From Pochonia chlamydosporia 170 (lineage: Eukaryota; Ascomycota; Sordariomycetes; Hypocreales; Clavicipitaceae), in contig NC_035791.1 of assembly GCF_001653235.2 (NCBI RefSeq), positions 1,364,001 through 1,428,000 on the forward strand: a DNA stretch of 64,000 nucleotides, in the 5' to 3' direction. The notes under the pieces are model-generated. The model worked only from the letters and a program-made list of their open reading frames with translations. It searched no databases and was not told the origin of the DNA. The translations under genes and the position numbers were made by a program. Shown here piece by piece: positions 32,935-44,871 of this stretch (position 1 is its first letter; every line of letters begins with the position of its first letter).

Positions 32935-34066
32935 TTTGTAAGTTACTGCGGGATTGGATAAAGACTCGGGTTTGAAAGAGGTGCCAAGGGAAAGGATTGA
33001 TGTTGGGTAATGGCCAATTCTTGTGAGATGTAGCTAGTACGCTGGCCACGATGCTTCCAGTGCCAAGGTTGGATGTGAAGACTACGTTACAAGTGTACGG
33101 AAATTGTGTGAACGATAGTATGGCGCATGTAAATTTTCGTGTGAATAAAGCAGATGGCTTGTAATCGAAACGCAAGTCATTTCTGCGACCAGCAGTCAGC
33201 CGCGATAGACAGCATACTACAATCTACACTCAATATACTCAGTGCACCAAGACAAAGAAAACCAAGTAATCCATAATGGCAAAATTTCCCCGCTGGGGAC
33301 GAGGATACATGCAGCCAATATTGGGCCGAGCGGCTCACTTGGGTCGTGCATCGTGGTCGATGCTCTTCTTTCATGTCTGCAGTACATGACTTGGGGGTAT
33401 TGGCAAACTAATTTACTGAATAACGGGGAAACAAGCAATGAACATCGCTCGGAAGTCATCAATCTTGCCGGGGACACAGCATTCAACTTAAAGTCACCAA
33501 CGATACTTGGTCATTGGTAGACATGAAGACAAAACTAAATTCAAAACTCAATAAGACAATCTATGGGTCATTCGTCGTTAGAGCACGCTCTGCATCAGAC
33601 ATATGCGGCTTTCCTGTAGTCGAGTTCCTCCACAAAGTAAAAACGTTCCCCTGCCGACGAGCCGCTATGTGGCTAAGCTCTCAGAGGCATGGTTCACGGC
33701 CGGTATCCCATATTCTCAGGGCTACTGATTCAAATCAGTGTTTGCCTTTTCCATCGTGGTCCTACGGCTATATGGGCATTCCCAACAAAAGCCGGATCCT
33801 ACAATCCCTGGAGTGGCAGATGTCCCCATCTAAATCGAGCAGGGCAGCCTGCCAAACTAAGATGGGGAATTCCCCGAATTGCCTTTTGCCTTTCTGCTGG
33901 ATATCCTATCCCCTCATGGCAAGACTGGGCGTGACAAGTACACTTGCACCACCGAAAATTCAAAATTCCATCCCTGCCCTGAATGAAGGGCGCCCCTATG
34001 ACAAGGTTAGCTGCTGTAAGAGTGATGGGTGAGTTCGGTGCATGGGAGTAGACTTACCATTCTCCT
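32935..34066. other. Spacer, beta-lactamase promoter and TF 3' end
   Basis: The left part is the promoter of the minus-strand hydrolase; the right part is the 3' region of the C2H2 factor. A 172-codon plus frame (33514-34032) has random composition and no family features, so I do not call it. A splice-like pair on the minus strand (GGTAAGTCT near 34052-34060 and CTTACAG near 34017) suggests a possible 3'-UTR intron. Confidence 0.35.
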
Positions 34067-35745
34067 TCAACCGGTAGTGTAGTTTCTGCGATTCATGTCC
34101 GAACGAGCATCAGTGGAGGAAACAGAGCTCAGATTCGTCGTCATCTTGGCCATGAAAGCAAGACGTCTCTGCATTTCGTTGATTTGCTGCAGGTTACGCG
34201 CATCATCAGGCTTGTCCAGTCCGCGGCAAAGGGTTTCAACGGCGCGTCGCTGATCGAGCCACTCCTCAATCAGCGGCTTGGCTGAGGGCTTTGCGTCGGC
34301 TACTGGCATTGACTTGAGCGTCGCCTTGCGAGTAGTAGTTTGTGTTTCAACCACCTCGGGCTTTCTCTTGCGGCCCTTGGCAGATTGACCACTGGCGCCT
34401 GAAGGCGGCGAGCCACCAGCGCTTCCATGGTCGTTGTGAACGCGCTTCATGTGGTCCCTGAGGTTCCACTGGCGAGGGAAGCCATTACCGATGACGGCGC
34501 GCTCGCAGCCGTCATAGACACAGAGGAAGGGCTTATCGCCGTGTCCGTGTAGTCCGTGTGCCTCACGCTCATGGCGCAGGAGGCAGGCGGTGGAAGAGAA
34601 ACGGGCACCCTCACAGGAATCTGCCTTGCAGCGGTATGGCTTCAAGTGTGAATCGACAAATTTGCTAATTCCCCGTTAGTTCCATCAAGTCTAATGCTGG
34701 CATGGCAGGTCGGGCGAAAGACTTACTCGTAGTTGCACTTGAGCTTCTCGGGCTTGTGGCTGCAGGTGTTTTGTCCTTCCCAAGGACAATGGAAGAGCCC
34801 ATCTGATCCAGGGGTGGCATTCTTGTAGAGCTCGTGGTCCCGAGCAGAGGACTCACCATCACTCCCATGTCTGCGAGATGCATATCCACTGGGAATGGCC
34901 AAGCCATCTTCAATCTTGGGAACGACGTCCTTGCTCTCTGAAAGGGCCATCTTTCGCTCCGCACTGATGAGAGATGTGTGAGATTCCTGCTCGGCGTTCG
35001 TGCCAAAATAATCGACATACCTGGGTGTTTCGCCAACGACTTCAGGCGACGAGTTCGGGCTCAGCGCAGAAGGCAGCCAAACCTCGTCAATTGTAGCAGG
35101 GGAGGAAGTCCGAGAAATGGAGCTAGAGAAGCAATCCCATGAACTCGGTGATGAGTTGTCTGGCAACACTGACTCGGGACCCAAATGCATGTGTGCGGGC
35201 ACCATGTGCATGGGAGTGGTGTCAGTGACGGCAAAGGCACCGCCAGCAGTGGCCATGTTCATGCCAATGCCGCCGAGCTCAGACCAATACATTTGGGAGT
35301 TCACAGTATTGGCATCGGCAGCTACCAAAAGGCAAGAGTCCATGCCGGCCAAGGTACCAGCAGTGACACCTGCGTGGGAGACATTCCTGAAGGCGGACAC
35401 ATTACCTCTGCTCAGTTGTGAAGATTGAGAGAGAGACGAGCCACAAGATCGGCTCGAATCAGCCCTGGACATGGCTTGAGCCATAACTGAACTTTGCGCA
35501 GTGGTCCTTGGGTTTGTCCAGACAGATTCCATGGACGGAGCATGTTCTAGTCTTGATCCTCTAGGGGTAGTCTGACCAGATGTGAATAGATAGTCCTCGG
35601 CCTCTCCAGAGTGTGATGATCCATTGTCCGGGTAGTCTTGGAAGGTCTGAGCACCCTCTGAAGTTGGCCATGATGATCCGTTCAGAAGGTCTGTGGATTG
35701 CTCTGTTTGAGCAAAAGAAAACATCCCGTTGGCATTTGACGCCAT
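34067..35745 (-). CDS. C2H2 zinc-finger transcription factor
   Basis: Two exons, 35745-34727 and 34664-34067, with a 62-nt GTAAGT...AATTAG intron, give 538 aa. The intron falls inside the finger region, and the join restores KLKCNYDKFVDSHLKPYRC. The first 300 residues are Ser-rich, low complexity and probably an activation region. From about 325 come Cys/His elements: an atypical FHCPWEGQNTCSHKPEKLKC...H, then CKADSCEGARFSSTACLLRHEREAH (CX5CX12HX4H), then FLCVYDGCERAVIGNGFPRQWNLRDHMKRVH. A basic segment (KGRKRKP) and a helical tail (RRAVETLCRGLD, NEMQRRLAFM) follow. DNA binding in the nucleus is expected from the fingers. The regulated process is unknown. An in-frame ATG at 35844 lies upstream of a CAG acceptor-like site, so I chose 35745. 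It faces a 6.8-kb empty upstream region, typical of heavily regulated fungal regulators. Confidence 0.88.
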
Positions 35746-38700
35746 AGATGATTGGGGGTAGCTGTAATCGCTGCTATGGTCAGTATGACAAACACTACGG
35801 TGATACTTTGAAAATGCATGTAGTAGAAGAAAGACAATGAACATAAAACAAAACGAAATCTACCGGGAGTCAACTTTGATCCTGTCACAAGGTTAGTCCC
35901 AAGCCCATGTACTATATTCGGAGAAGTGTTTACAAACCCAGCCAAGTACTAAAAGTACATCGTGATATTCGGGGCAAGGTCTTGCAATCCAGGGCAGGAA
36001 TTCCATCATGTCAAGGTTCCATGTGATCGATATCAGTGTCCAAGTGGTTCGTAAAGGCGAGGTTGAAAATTGATCCAGTGGCTCGATGATTTAACGCAAG
36101 CATCACGTTGTTGGTCCGGTTCATTGAAGGGGTGAGTCGAACATAGGTGACAAAAGGTCCAAAGTCACTCCGTTATCAAGTTCATATTGGTTCGTTTAGT
36201 CCATAAAGACACGATGCTGTAAATCAGGTTCGCAGGTCCAAACTCAAAAAGACAAGATCAAAATCCTCATGGCAGTGAAGCTGAAAGAACAAGGTTCCAA
36301 AAATCCATGTGGCAGACCATGTGTTCACAGGTTTGTGTAACTTGTTGTTGTGTCCTCTTTTTTCGCGGCTGCGATAGCAATCAAATTGGATTGCACGAAC
36401 TTGTAAAAAGTTCTTATACCGACGTTTACCACGCGTCAGACTATTTCGACACAGATTGGTTCATCTGCGTTCCGTGTCCATAGGGAATGCAAACTGAGAA
36501 AAGCAGAATGCTCGATCCAAAATGAAAACGCTGGTCCTGTGCAATTCCTGGAAATAATTTGGTCCGAAATATAATCCTATAGAATCCAAAATGCTCACAA
36601 GGTTCGAATTCCTGGGGTTTCTGGTTTCTGTATTCTTAATCGCATCAAAGCGGGCCATACTCACCGCGAAATGGCACTGTAGTTCTTGAAATTGTTTTCT
36701 AGTTCCTTGCCCGGCTCGGGCAAGTACTGTATTCCGTTTCACTCCGCGGAAACTTGTGTCGTAATGATCCTCATTTGTGGCCATGTCCTGGATATGATAA
36801 AAAGGTCCCATTGGGCGGCAAGATCCGGTCAAGAGAGGCAAGAGAAAAAAGAAAGAAATACATGATTTCTCGCGCAACATGAAAAATGAAAGTCCTGGAA
36901 TTCAAACGGAAGAAAAAAAACAGTACCTAGAAAGTGATTGGACCTCTTCGAGGTCAACTGTGCTATTGTAACCTGGCATGTTGGCCTGGCGTGACACAAC
37001 AAGAGCAACTGGCATTGTAATCCTGGTGGAATGTGGTGTGAAGAGCACACAGATACAACCAAAGATCGAATTAGATCAACTTGGAGGTCTCAGTGGCAAG
37101 GAAGAAAAGGCTAATACTGTCCCGGTGGCAAAAATGAGCTATGGAGCTAGGCGCCTTGAAGCTTCTGATGCAAAACGGGTCAAGTATAGTAAGTGAATCC
37201 TGGGGTTGGTTATGTGTATGGGGACAGTGTCAATCCTTTGGCCTGGTCTGTCTGTGGAAGATCAGATGTTTGGTTTTGAGTGAAAGCGGAAAAGGCTTTT
37301 TGTCGTAAGATCAGAAAGTGGCAAAGCTTGTTTTGAAGAAGAAACAAAAGGCTGTCGCAAGGTGAGTTGGGCTGAAATGTTGGGCAGAAAATTTACGAAC
37401 GAAAGAAGGAAGGGTTGGGCCACGAGGGGACTTGCGGGTTTTATTGTTGCAATGGAAGCCTGACGACGATGATCAAGAGTCAGTCAGCGTCAGCGCGAGC
37501 CAGCATCAGCAGCCGTCCCGTCACCCTCTATCAGACGAGACAACACAGAAACCTGCAGATGCTTGCAGCCAGGCCAGCACAGGCCTGCAGAGGCCCGCAG
37601 TGAATGGAGTTTTGCTGGCATCCCTCGTCCAGATGACGCCAATCGCAAAGCCATGTTTGGCGGTTCCTTGGCTGGTGCGCACATGGGGACTGACGGACTA
37701 ACGGGGGGCCGCATGTATGCGCTGGCAATTTCACAACGAGTAATTGCCAGCATGGTGAGTGATTCGTCTGGCCGTACAAGGGTCATGACTGTCACCGGTT
37801 TCCTTAACTGGCCTGGGAGGAGGAAACGTCTCACGAGAATGTGCCATGGTGGAGAAGAGGAAGAAGACAGGGCGACATGACTGGTTATTTCGGCGCCAAC
37901 TGTGACGGCGTCCAGCACCAGGAAGCAGAGGCCGCAGAACAACAAAGCAATGCATGTTTGGGCCTATCGAGCAAATATCCAGTCGGAAACAGCGGGACTG
38001 GGGTTGTCGAGATATTTTTTGTCATATCAATCCATGCTGGCTGGTTGAATTGGCCAAGAAGTATTGGTGATGAGACGAACCAGCACAGACACGGCCACGG
38101 TCAAAGTCCCTGGATGACATGAGAATACGTCGTTGCCGCAGACTTTTGCGGCCAAGATCTGTCCATCAACAACGTGGCCGAACATATTCTCCGCGTCATT
38201 TCCAAAAACATGTCATCAAACGATTACAAACCAATGCACAGGACAGCAAGTTTGACTCAGAGAGAAGTTTACCCAACCAAATGGGGGTGAGCCTGGGCCG
38301 ACGGTGACGAGCACTGCGTGCCAACACCGTTGTGTGACCGCTCTTGACGTGGCCGCCTTTTTCGCTTCAGGATCTTGTATGGTTGTACCGAAGCGGGGTT
38401 GCCCAAGGGCCTATGGACTCGATTTGAGACATAAAAATTTTCGCCTTCAGGCAGCGAATGGCGTGCCTCTCGCGATAGCCACGTATGAAGCAAGCTGAAT
38501 AACACGCTTCGGTCGAGCCCGCTCGATGTGATGAGACGGGCATGATGAGGGTGCTCCGTAAGCACCTGAATATCTGATAATTGACAGGAGCATGACCCTT
38601 CTCCCCTTCAGAAACGGCAAATGGTGGGAGGCATGGCTGAAGACGGAAGGCTAGGAAACGGGACGGCACGCTCTGCACGTGGGGCTGTGGCTGAATAAAA

Positions 38701-41700
38701 CGAAGTTGATGGTGGCCTTCCATGTCTAGTTGAACTTGACCGAGTCCTTCGACATGAGCTAGCGTGTGAAAACCAGGCTGATGATGTCGGGAGCAAATTC
38801 TCTTTAGAAGCACGTGATCTGAGAGAGCTATTTCGGCAACTTGATGGCATCACGGTTTTATCTGTGTTGTTCTGTTGCAGAAATTTTGCTAATCTGTGTA
38901 TCGTTGCAGCAGTGCGACATTTTCCCTGCGTCAATAATCCAGGGGTTCGTTACGAAGAACTTTGCCGACGATGCGTTTCGAATTGCTGTCATCGTCGCTT
39001 TGTTTTTTAAAATCAGCTGTTTACCAGGCTTCAACCTACCGAAGTTGAAAATGGAACTGAATACCATATCAACGTTTTATTGCTAACTCCCATTCCACTA
39101 AGTAAGTATCTCCATCAACCGAAGGGTGAGGATTCGGTCATCCCCGCGGGGTAAGGATTTCGTGATATCACGGAGGCGGTTCTTGACATGCCCGTCAAGT
39201 GCTCATGATGGCGGTAGGCATACTCCATGCCAGGGCATGAAACGGGATTTTCAACATTGTCATACGAGCAGCATGGAGATCTGGAACTCCAGTCACCTCT
39301 CTCTATGAGCATTGTTGAACAGTCCTGTCGAGTGACGATTGCGCTTATGAGGAGGAAAATCCATCCGGCCCAAACAGACTGTGGAAATCACTCATCACAC
39401 AATAATCAACCGCAAATCTACTCCGTATGGTATTGCAGGACTTCTGTTGGGACGAGATGAACCCCAGATCAGAAAATGCTGTTGCGTTCAGTTGCTGAGT
39501 GCATATCCATCAGCCGTTGGCTGTATCGACCACAATTTCGCTTTTTGGCTGCCGCGACCTTTTGGGCAAGGAGAGGCTGGTGAATGAGCTTGTGAGGCCG
39601 GCTTGACTGTGATCCGCTCTCTTCCTTCAATCCAGCCACAGGACAATAATATGCTCGACACCAAATCAGTGTCTCGTTGTTACTCCGTACAAACGGTGAG
39701 AATGAGTTGTCACCAGACATTGACTGGTCACCAATTTCAGCTGGCATCGGTTCGGCGGCCGGAGTGTGCTCCTTATGTTCACACACATCTTGCATATCGG
39801 CGACATGACATCTCGCAACTCATATCAATTTCATTTTTTTTCCTCCTGCGACTGCTGCCCCGCTATCGTCAAGTAACCCAACTTGCTCACCCTGTGTTTG
39901 GACTGGGCGCCGATGAGTACGTGATTGGGCATCAGCCATTGCATTGTGGACTTTGATGCCCTTTCGCCATGCATCCAACGTCACTTTGCCGATGACACTG
40001 TACAGAGCCCACTGGATCTGGCATACAATCTGCATCAACCAGGGCCGTGCCGGATTCGTCTAATAACTAATCGCGCTCGGAGTATTACATTGCCGCTTTA
40101 TTCAGAGTTGCATCGAACCTACTCCGTACTTCGTAGATGTTTTCTGTGGTGTTGCTGGGTAGAGCCATAGGTCTTTCTGTTGATGCCCGAAGACAAGGCA
40201 TTGTCTTTCATGCATCCGTCCCAGATTTCGCGCTCTCGGATGGAACTTGGCCCGAGCATGGTAGCTGGTACCTTCGTTTGCACAGAGTTTGTGCAAGGAT
40301 TTCCCTGTTTTCTCGTCTGCTCTGGTCTGATTCTGGTCCAGTGATGGCGTGCGAATGCTGGAGGCTCAACTGAAAAGTCCCACAGGTGACTTGCAAGGCG
40401 TGGTTGGTTGGGCTGCATTTCCAGCATTTTTTGCAAGCCACACTTTGGGCAACAATGACAGATGCCCAATCTGCCTCGGCGCTACTCCGTACTGTGTACT
40501 TTGTCAACTTGGCGAATAATAATTCTGGTCATCTCGTCGACAGTAGAGATTGAGGAGCATGCATGCCAATCCCAGGTACTCTGTTCTCTGTATTTTTCTC
40601 TGGGAATGTACTCTGTACCGTCAGGTTATGTCCACCCCGAATTAGCAACTGTCGAGAAGTAGTGGGCTGGGCTTCTTCTTTAGGCCCCATACGCGCCGTT
40701 TCTTCATTAGGGTGGGCGTTGAATTCGCCTACTGCCGCTGGCCCCTTGCTCTCTGGGATACTTTTGATTCCTTGAGAAAATCTGGGTGCTTGCTGTAGCT
40801 GTGTCTCAGTGAAGGGCCGATCCCTAGGCCCAAGGGTTGTCAAAGGACCAACGTCATTTGAAGCACAGCATCACAACTCCACCGCCAATTTGGCAGCTTT
40901 CCCAGTAGCCTTATTGCCAAAGATCCAAAGGGTCCTCCTGGCCGGGACTTGCCCCTCGTCGATAGTTCTGGCCGAAAGTAATTCCAAAGTGGGCAATAGT
41001 AGTATTCCTGCGTATCCTTTGATTTTCGTCTCTTCAGTCGACTCGTAGTTCCTGGTGCTCAACTGTTCTGGTTGTGTGTGTTCCAATGAGATTGGGACAT
41101 TTAAACGGCGAAATGTCTCCCTGGGCATCTTGCCTCAAGTAGAATCGACAAGTGTGTGCATTCCAAGCATGCTTGATGCTAGACACGGACAAGGAACAGG
41201 GGAGGAAGAGCCCAGCCTGTTCATGTTTTGCGTCGTTTCCCAACTTTGGCCACTCAGGCTCCTGCGGATGATCCTTCGGGGCGAAATCTTGAAATCCCGA
41301 CAAGAGCAAGATCTGACCGACATGTGGTCTAACTTTGCAACGCCTGCAGGGCAAAGTCATGAACATGAACACAGTATTCTGGTCCATTTGTACATGGTTT
41401 CGGAGCACGGCGGTACATGATGCAGATGAACGGAGTATGGAGTACGGGGGACTCAAGATTGCATTCACATTGCGCTCGCTTTTGGTCTGCTCCTTCCATG
41501 TGGACAAGGGTTCCTTCCTAGTTTGTGACTTGATGAAGAGCATGACCACTCGCCGCGCAAAGTTGCCAGACCCTGCCCCTGGAAAGCCAAAGTAAAGACT
41601 GGTGAAGTAATACCCCGTAAGTACTCGGTAATAGTTGGTCTGGCAAATTAATGTCTGGCACTTGAGCCCTTGCAGATCAGATTCGACAAGGACCAAGCGG

Positions 41701-42533
41701 ACGAGACTGGACTTGCACTTGCTCTGCCTAAGCAATCACTTTAGCTCTCCCCGCTGTTTTTTGCCTTCGGTGCGTGCGCACGCCCATCAGGTCGCGTGGT
41801 ATACTTAAGTCAGTATGTCTGGCAGACTGGTCTGGTCTCACGATCGTCCATATAACAACTACATTCCGGGACCAACCTCTCGGCTCGCTCCTTCCCTTTT
41901 TCTTCCTCCCTTCCAACACGATCTAGACCCCAAATCTTGCATCTCCAACCAACCTCTTCCCATATCACCGACCCCCTCCTCCTTTGTCCAGACAGGTCGT
42001 GCACCCTTTTTGCTTCTTGAAAGAAAAATAAAAAAAAAACACCATCCCCAGACCCAGATTTGACCCCAAGGACGGCACTATAATTTAGTGCCTATACTCA
42101 CACACTCTCTCTTGTACCAAGCGACGTCAGCCAGTCGACTTGGTCATTGCGGGTGTGGACTTTGGTCACCTGCCCTCCAGATCACACCGCTTCGGATTGC
42201 CAACCGCCCCAGGAAAGAGACCTTCCAGGACTGTCGTCATTTTTATGCGTTCCCCAGGCCAATTGGATCTTGCATTTCGTTGAGACTTTTTTCCTCTGCC
42301 GGATTTTCCACGGATTTGTTGTTTTGCATTTGTCCTATCAGCTTTGTGGTAAGGACTACGTCGTCCTTGAGTTGTATCAGCCGCATGGGAGCCTCTCTCG
42401 CACACTCAATCGGTCGCGTTGCCCTTTGGTCATCTGATTTCTGGCCTTTGCACCTTTATTGTCTTTTTGCGCACACTGGAGTCGAGTAATTGACGTTTTC
42501 GTTTCTCAAGCGAAAGGGAAAACTATTCGCAGT
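35746..42533. promoter_or_regulatory. 6.8-kb gene-free interval between two divergent genes
   Basis: No convincing gene on either strand. The largest frame (41034-41735 minus, 233 codons) has no family features. Left part: the minus strand near 36830-36930 is strongly pyrimidine-rich (T/C runs), fitting a transcription start and long leader for the C2H2 gene. Middle: TACTCCGTA-type motifs cluster at 39.4-41.6 kb. Right part: 41860-42010 is CT-rich (CTCCTTCCCTTTTTCTTCC-type), typical of strong fungal promoters and leaders, and should serve the gene at 42534. Unannotated long noncoding RNAs or leader introns are possible. Confidence 0.45.
39419..41619. repeat. Cluster of dispersed TACTCCGTA motifs
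   Basis: Exact TACTCCGTA at 39419-39427, 39681-39689, 40120-40128 and 40483-40491. Near matches are TACTCTGTA (40609-40617), CGGAGTATGGAGTACGG (41431-41447, reverse-oriented) and TACCCCGTA (41611-41619). The word and its reverse complement TACGGAGTA give arms of a quasi-palindrome. I did not see such a density elsewhere in the window. Confidence 0.6.
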
Positions 42534-43693
42534 ATGATTCCTGGAGAAATACCACAAGCTGCTTTGGCGTATAAGAGCGCTGTCATTTCTAGAGACCCTT
42601 GGAATACAGGCCACAGGTGCGTGAGCCAAGACAACTCGCCGCTAACGCGGTATTCTAACATGGCATATAGTGCATTACTTGATTCATATACCAATGATGG
42701 CTTTGGAAATGCAATCTATTCCTCTCCAAGGTAAGGAAGCAACTGCTACCATTCATGGTTTTATACAGGGCACTCCAAAATAACACAATGTTCCACAGCA
42801 CCATGAACTACTCTGGCAACTCTTATAGTCAGAGCAGAGCCATTCCGAGAAGCGCCAACTGCTACTCGCGGGCTGATGCTTTGTCCTCTGCTTCGTCAAC
42901 CTATGGGCTACGAGCTCCTGTCGCAGCACCCTCAACCACCGGACATGCCTTCAGTGCTTATAAGAGCCCAAGCAAGACGTCAAATTGGGACAGTCAAGAG
43001 CGATATTCTCCCACGGGCTCTCTCGAGGAGATTGTTGCGTCACCCAACTTGTCTGACTACTCTGTGGAAAACGGTATAGGATTGAGCAGCCCGCAGCAGA
43101 AGTCTCGCCAGAGTGGCAAACGAGGATCCCAGCGCCGACCATCCAACCGAGACGAGTTTGACGGTCCTCACCAGTTCTTACAGCGTCCGCCACAGGAGAT
43201 TATTGACATGCAGGAAAGGGAACTGCCACACCTCCCGACCAACCTGCATGTTCAAGAGCAGGACACTGTGTTGAACCAGGTCAACGACCGGCTGTCACAG
43301 TGCGCGTTTGACTTTGTCGCCAAGTACCAGTTCCCTATCCCCCTCACACAAGACATGCGGCCCGTGGAACGCCCACAGGACCGTGAATGGACGGAGTGGG
43401 TGTACCTGCTCAAGAGGCTCGCGACCAAGCGACGCATCCCGGCGAGAGTGTTATACAATGGACAGATTAAGCAATTCGTCACCATTTTAGAAAACTCTCT
43501 CGAGATGCGCCATGCGGCCAAACACCAAAGTCGCCCTTTGAAAGACGACCGAAATATTCTGCAGCTCATCTCTGCAGGCATTCAAGTCGCCAAGATTTTA
43601 AAGGATGCATCGGCCATGGATTACTTGGACCGATTATACGTTGAAACAGAAGCACGGATTCAGGAACGCGCCAAGCCGCGATTCCGATCCTAA
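42534..43693 (+). CDS. Conserved fungal protein of unknown function
   Basis: Two exons, 42534-42730 and 42799-43693, with a 68-nt GTAAGG...CCACAG intron, give 363 aa. Residues 1-195 are rich in Ser, Tyr, Asn and Pro and probably disordered. Residues about 200-350 form a dense, mostly helical domain: IIDMQERELPHLPTNLHVQE, LNQVNDRLSQCAFDFVAKYQFPIPL, REWTEWVYLLKRLATKRRIPARVLYNG and ILQLISAGIQVAKILKDASAMDYLDRLYVETE. The density of conserved-looking aromatic and charged residues supports a real domain, but I do not recognise the family and assign no function. No signal peptide or membrane segment. A basic patch (SGKRGSQRRPSNR) could be a nuclear signal. The long CT-rich leader and the large upstream interval suggest strong or complex regulation. 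Confidence 0.82.
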
Positions 43694-44871
43694 GTCTGCT
43701 GCACTTTACAAGCCAGCACCATTTATACGTTTATATCCCAGGGAAGCTCCTCATGTAGGAACAACCACCACGCTGAAGCTACGGATGCTTCAAACCAGAT
43801 TGAAAGGATTAATAAGGGAGGGACGCACCGCGACCGCCTTATTGATGCAGCTGGATAGGAAATTGCCACGCTTTATGATGATGCCGTTATTTGTATGTGA
43901 ATTTTGAGTTCCTAAAACACCGCTGGTCCGCCCGTTGCAGCCGACGAAAGACAAGCGGTCCGTTTTCTGGTGTTTATTTGCTACCACAGCAGTTATATCA
44001 GGTTTTAAGTTAGTTTTGTGTTAGTTGCGCAAGCATTTGTAAACGGACTCTGTTGTTCCGAGACTTGCGCACTTTATTTTGAATTTTGAATTGGATAGAG
44101 TGTGTTGCGTAAGCAAGATGTTCATGGAGATGCCATGTAACCAGGACGTTTGTATAGAGTTTAAATATAGGTGCAAGCCACGTATGTGTTTCTTATTCTC
44201 GATACCTGATTGTCATCTTGCTGCATTTATGCCTATATGCGCGAGTATGCGTCTTAGACTTGTGGATAAAAGATTTAAGATGCAGGGTAGTCGACATTTC
44301 AACATCGCGGACGTAACCCAATGACATACAGCAAAGCCAAACGCCTCATCAACACATTTCAGCCCAGCCGGCTTCCCCAACTTTGCTTGCCAACATGCTC
44401 AGCCCACCAGGCACTTCGGCCACCAAACCGTACATCGGTCAGAGAGCTACAATTCCCCATCTGCCAACGGTTGCATGTGGCCCAGTACTGGCCTGTGGAT
44501 GGTCAACCGCCCACTCACATTCGCCTCATCCTAGTCGTTCGGTATTCCAATCTGGCTTAGCGCTTTTTGGAAACCGTAGAGGCAACGGCATGTAATCCCA
44601 TCTTTAAAGCCCCTGCTTCCCTGTACTTTGATCTGTACGCTCTAAACTGTCGCGTGCGAGTGGTTTCTGACGATATTTTCGATTAAAGATTCATTTCCAT
44701 GTTTTATTTATGAGAGGCATTGATGCGGATGGCATGAGACGCACTTATACTACTCTGCTCTGCCTTGGATCCCGCAGAATCGACATTAGAAACTCGAGGT
44801 TGGGTTGATCAAGAGAAGAATACATTTGGAACCGAGAGACGCATCGCTCTGGGGAGTAGGAAACCGTCACC
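43694..44871. other. Spacer upstream of Zn2Cys6-type factor
   Basis: AT-rich 3' region of the preceding gene (to about 44300), then the promoter of the next. Only short random frames. No RNA gene recognised. Confidence 0.4.

Noticed and set aside
33514..34032. 172-codon plus-strand open frame
   Set aside because: No recognisable domain, random-like sequence, and it lies in the 3' region of the C2H2 gene.
36036..36720. Several GGTTCGA-like words that could be tRNA T-arms
   Set aside because: No matching acceptor stem, D-arm or anticodon arm at the proper distances. I found no tRNA or 5S rRNA gene in the window.
41034..41735. 233-codon minus-strand open frame, longest in the large empty interval
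   Set aside because: Composition and residue pattern look random, no domain or splice context, and plus-strand frames of similar quality overlap it.
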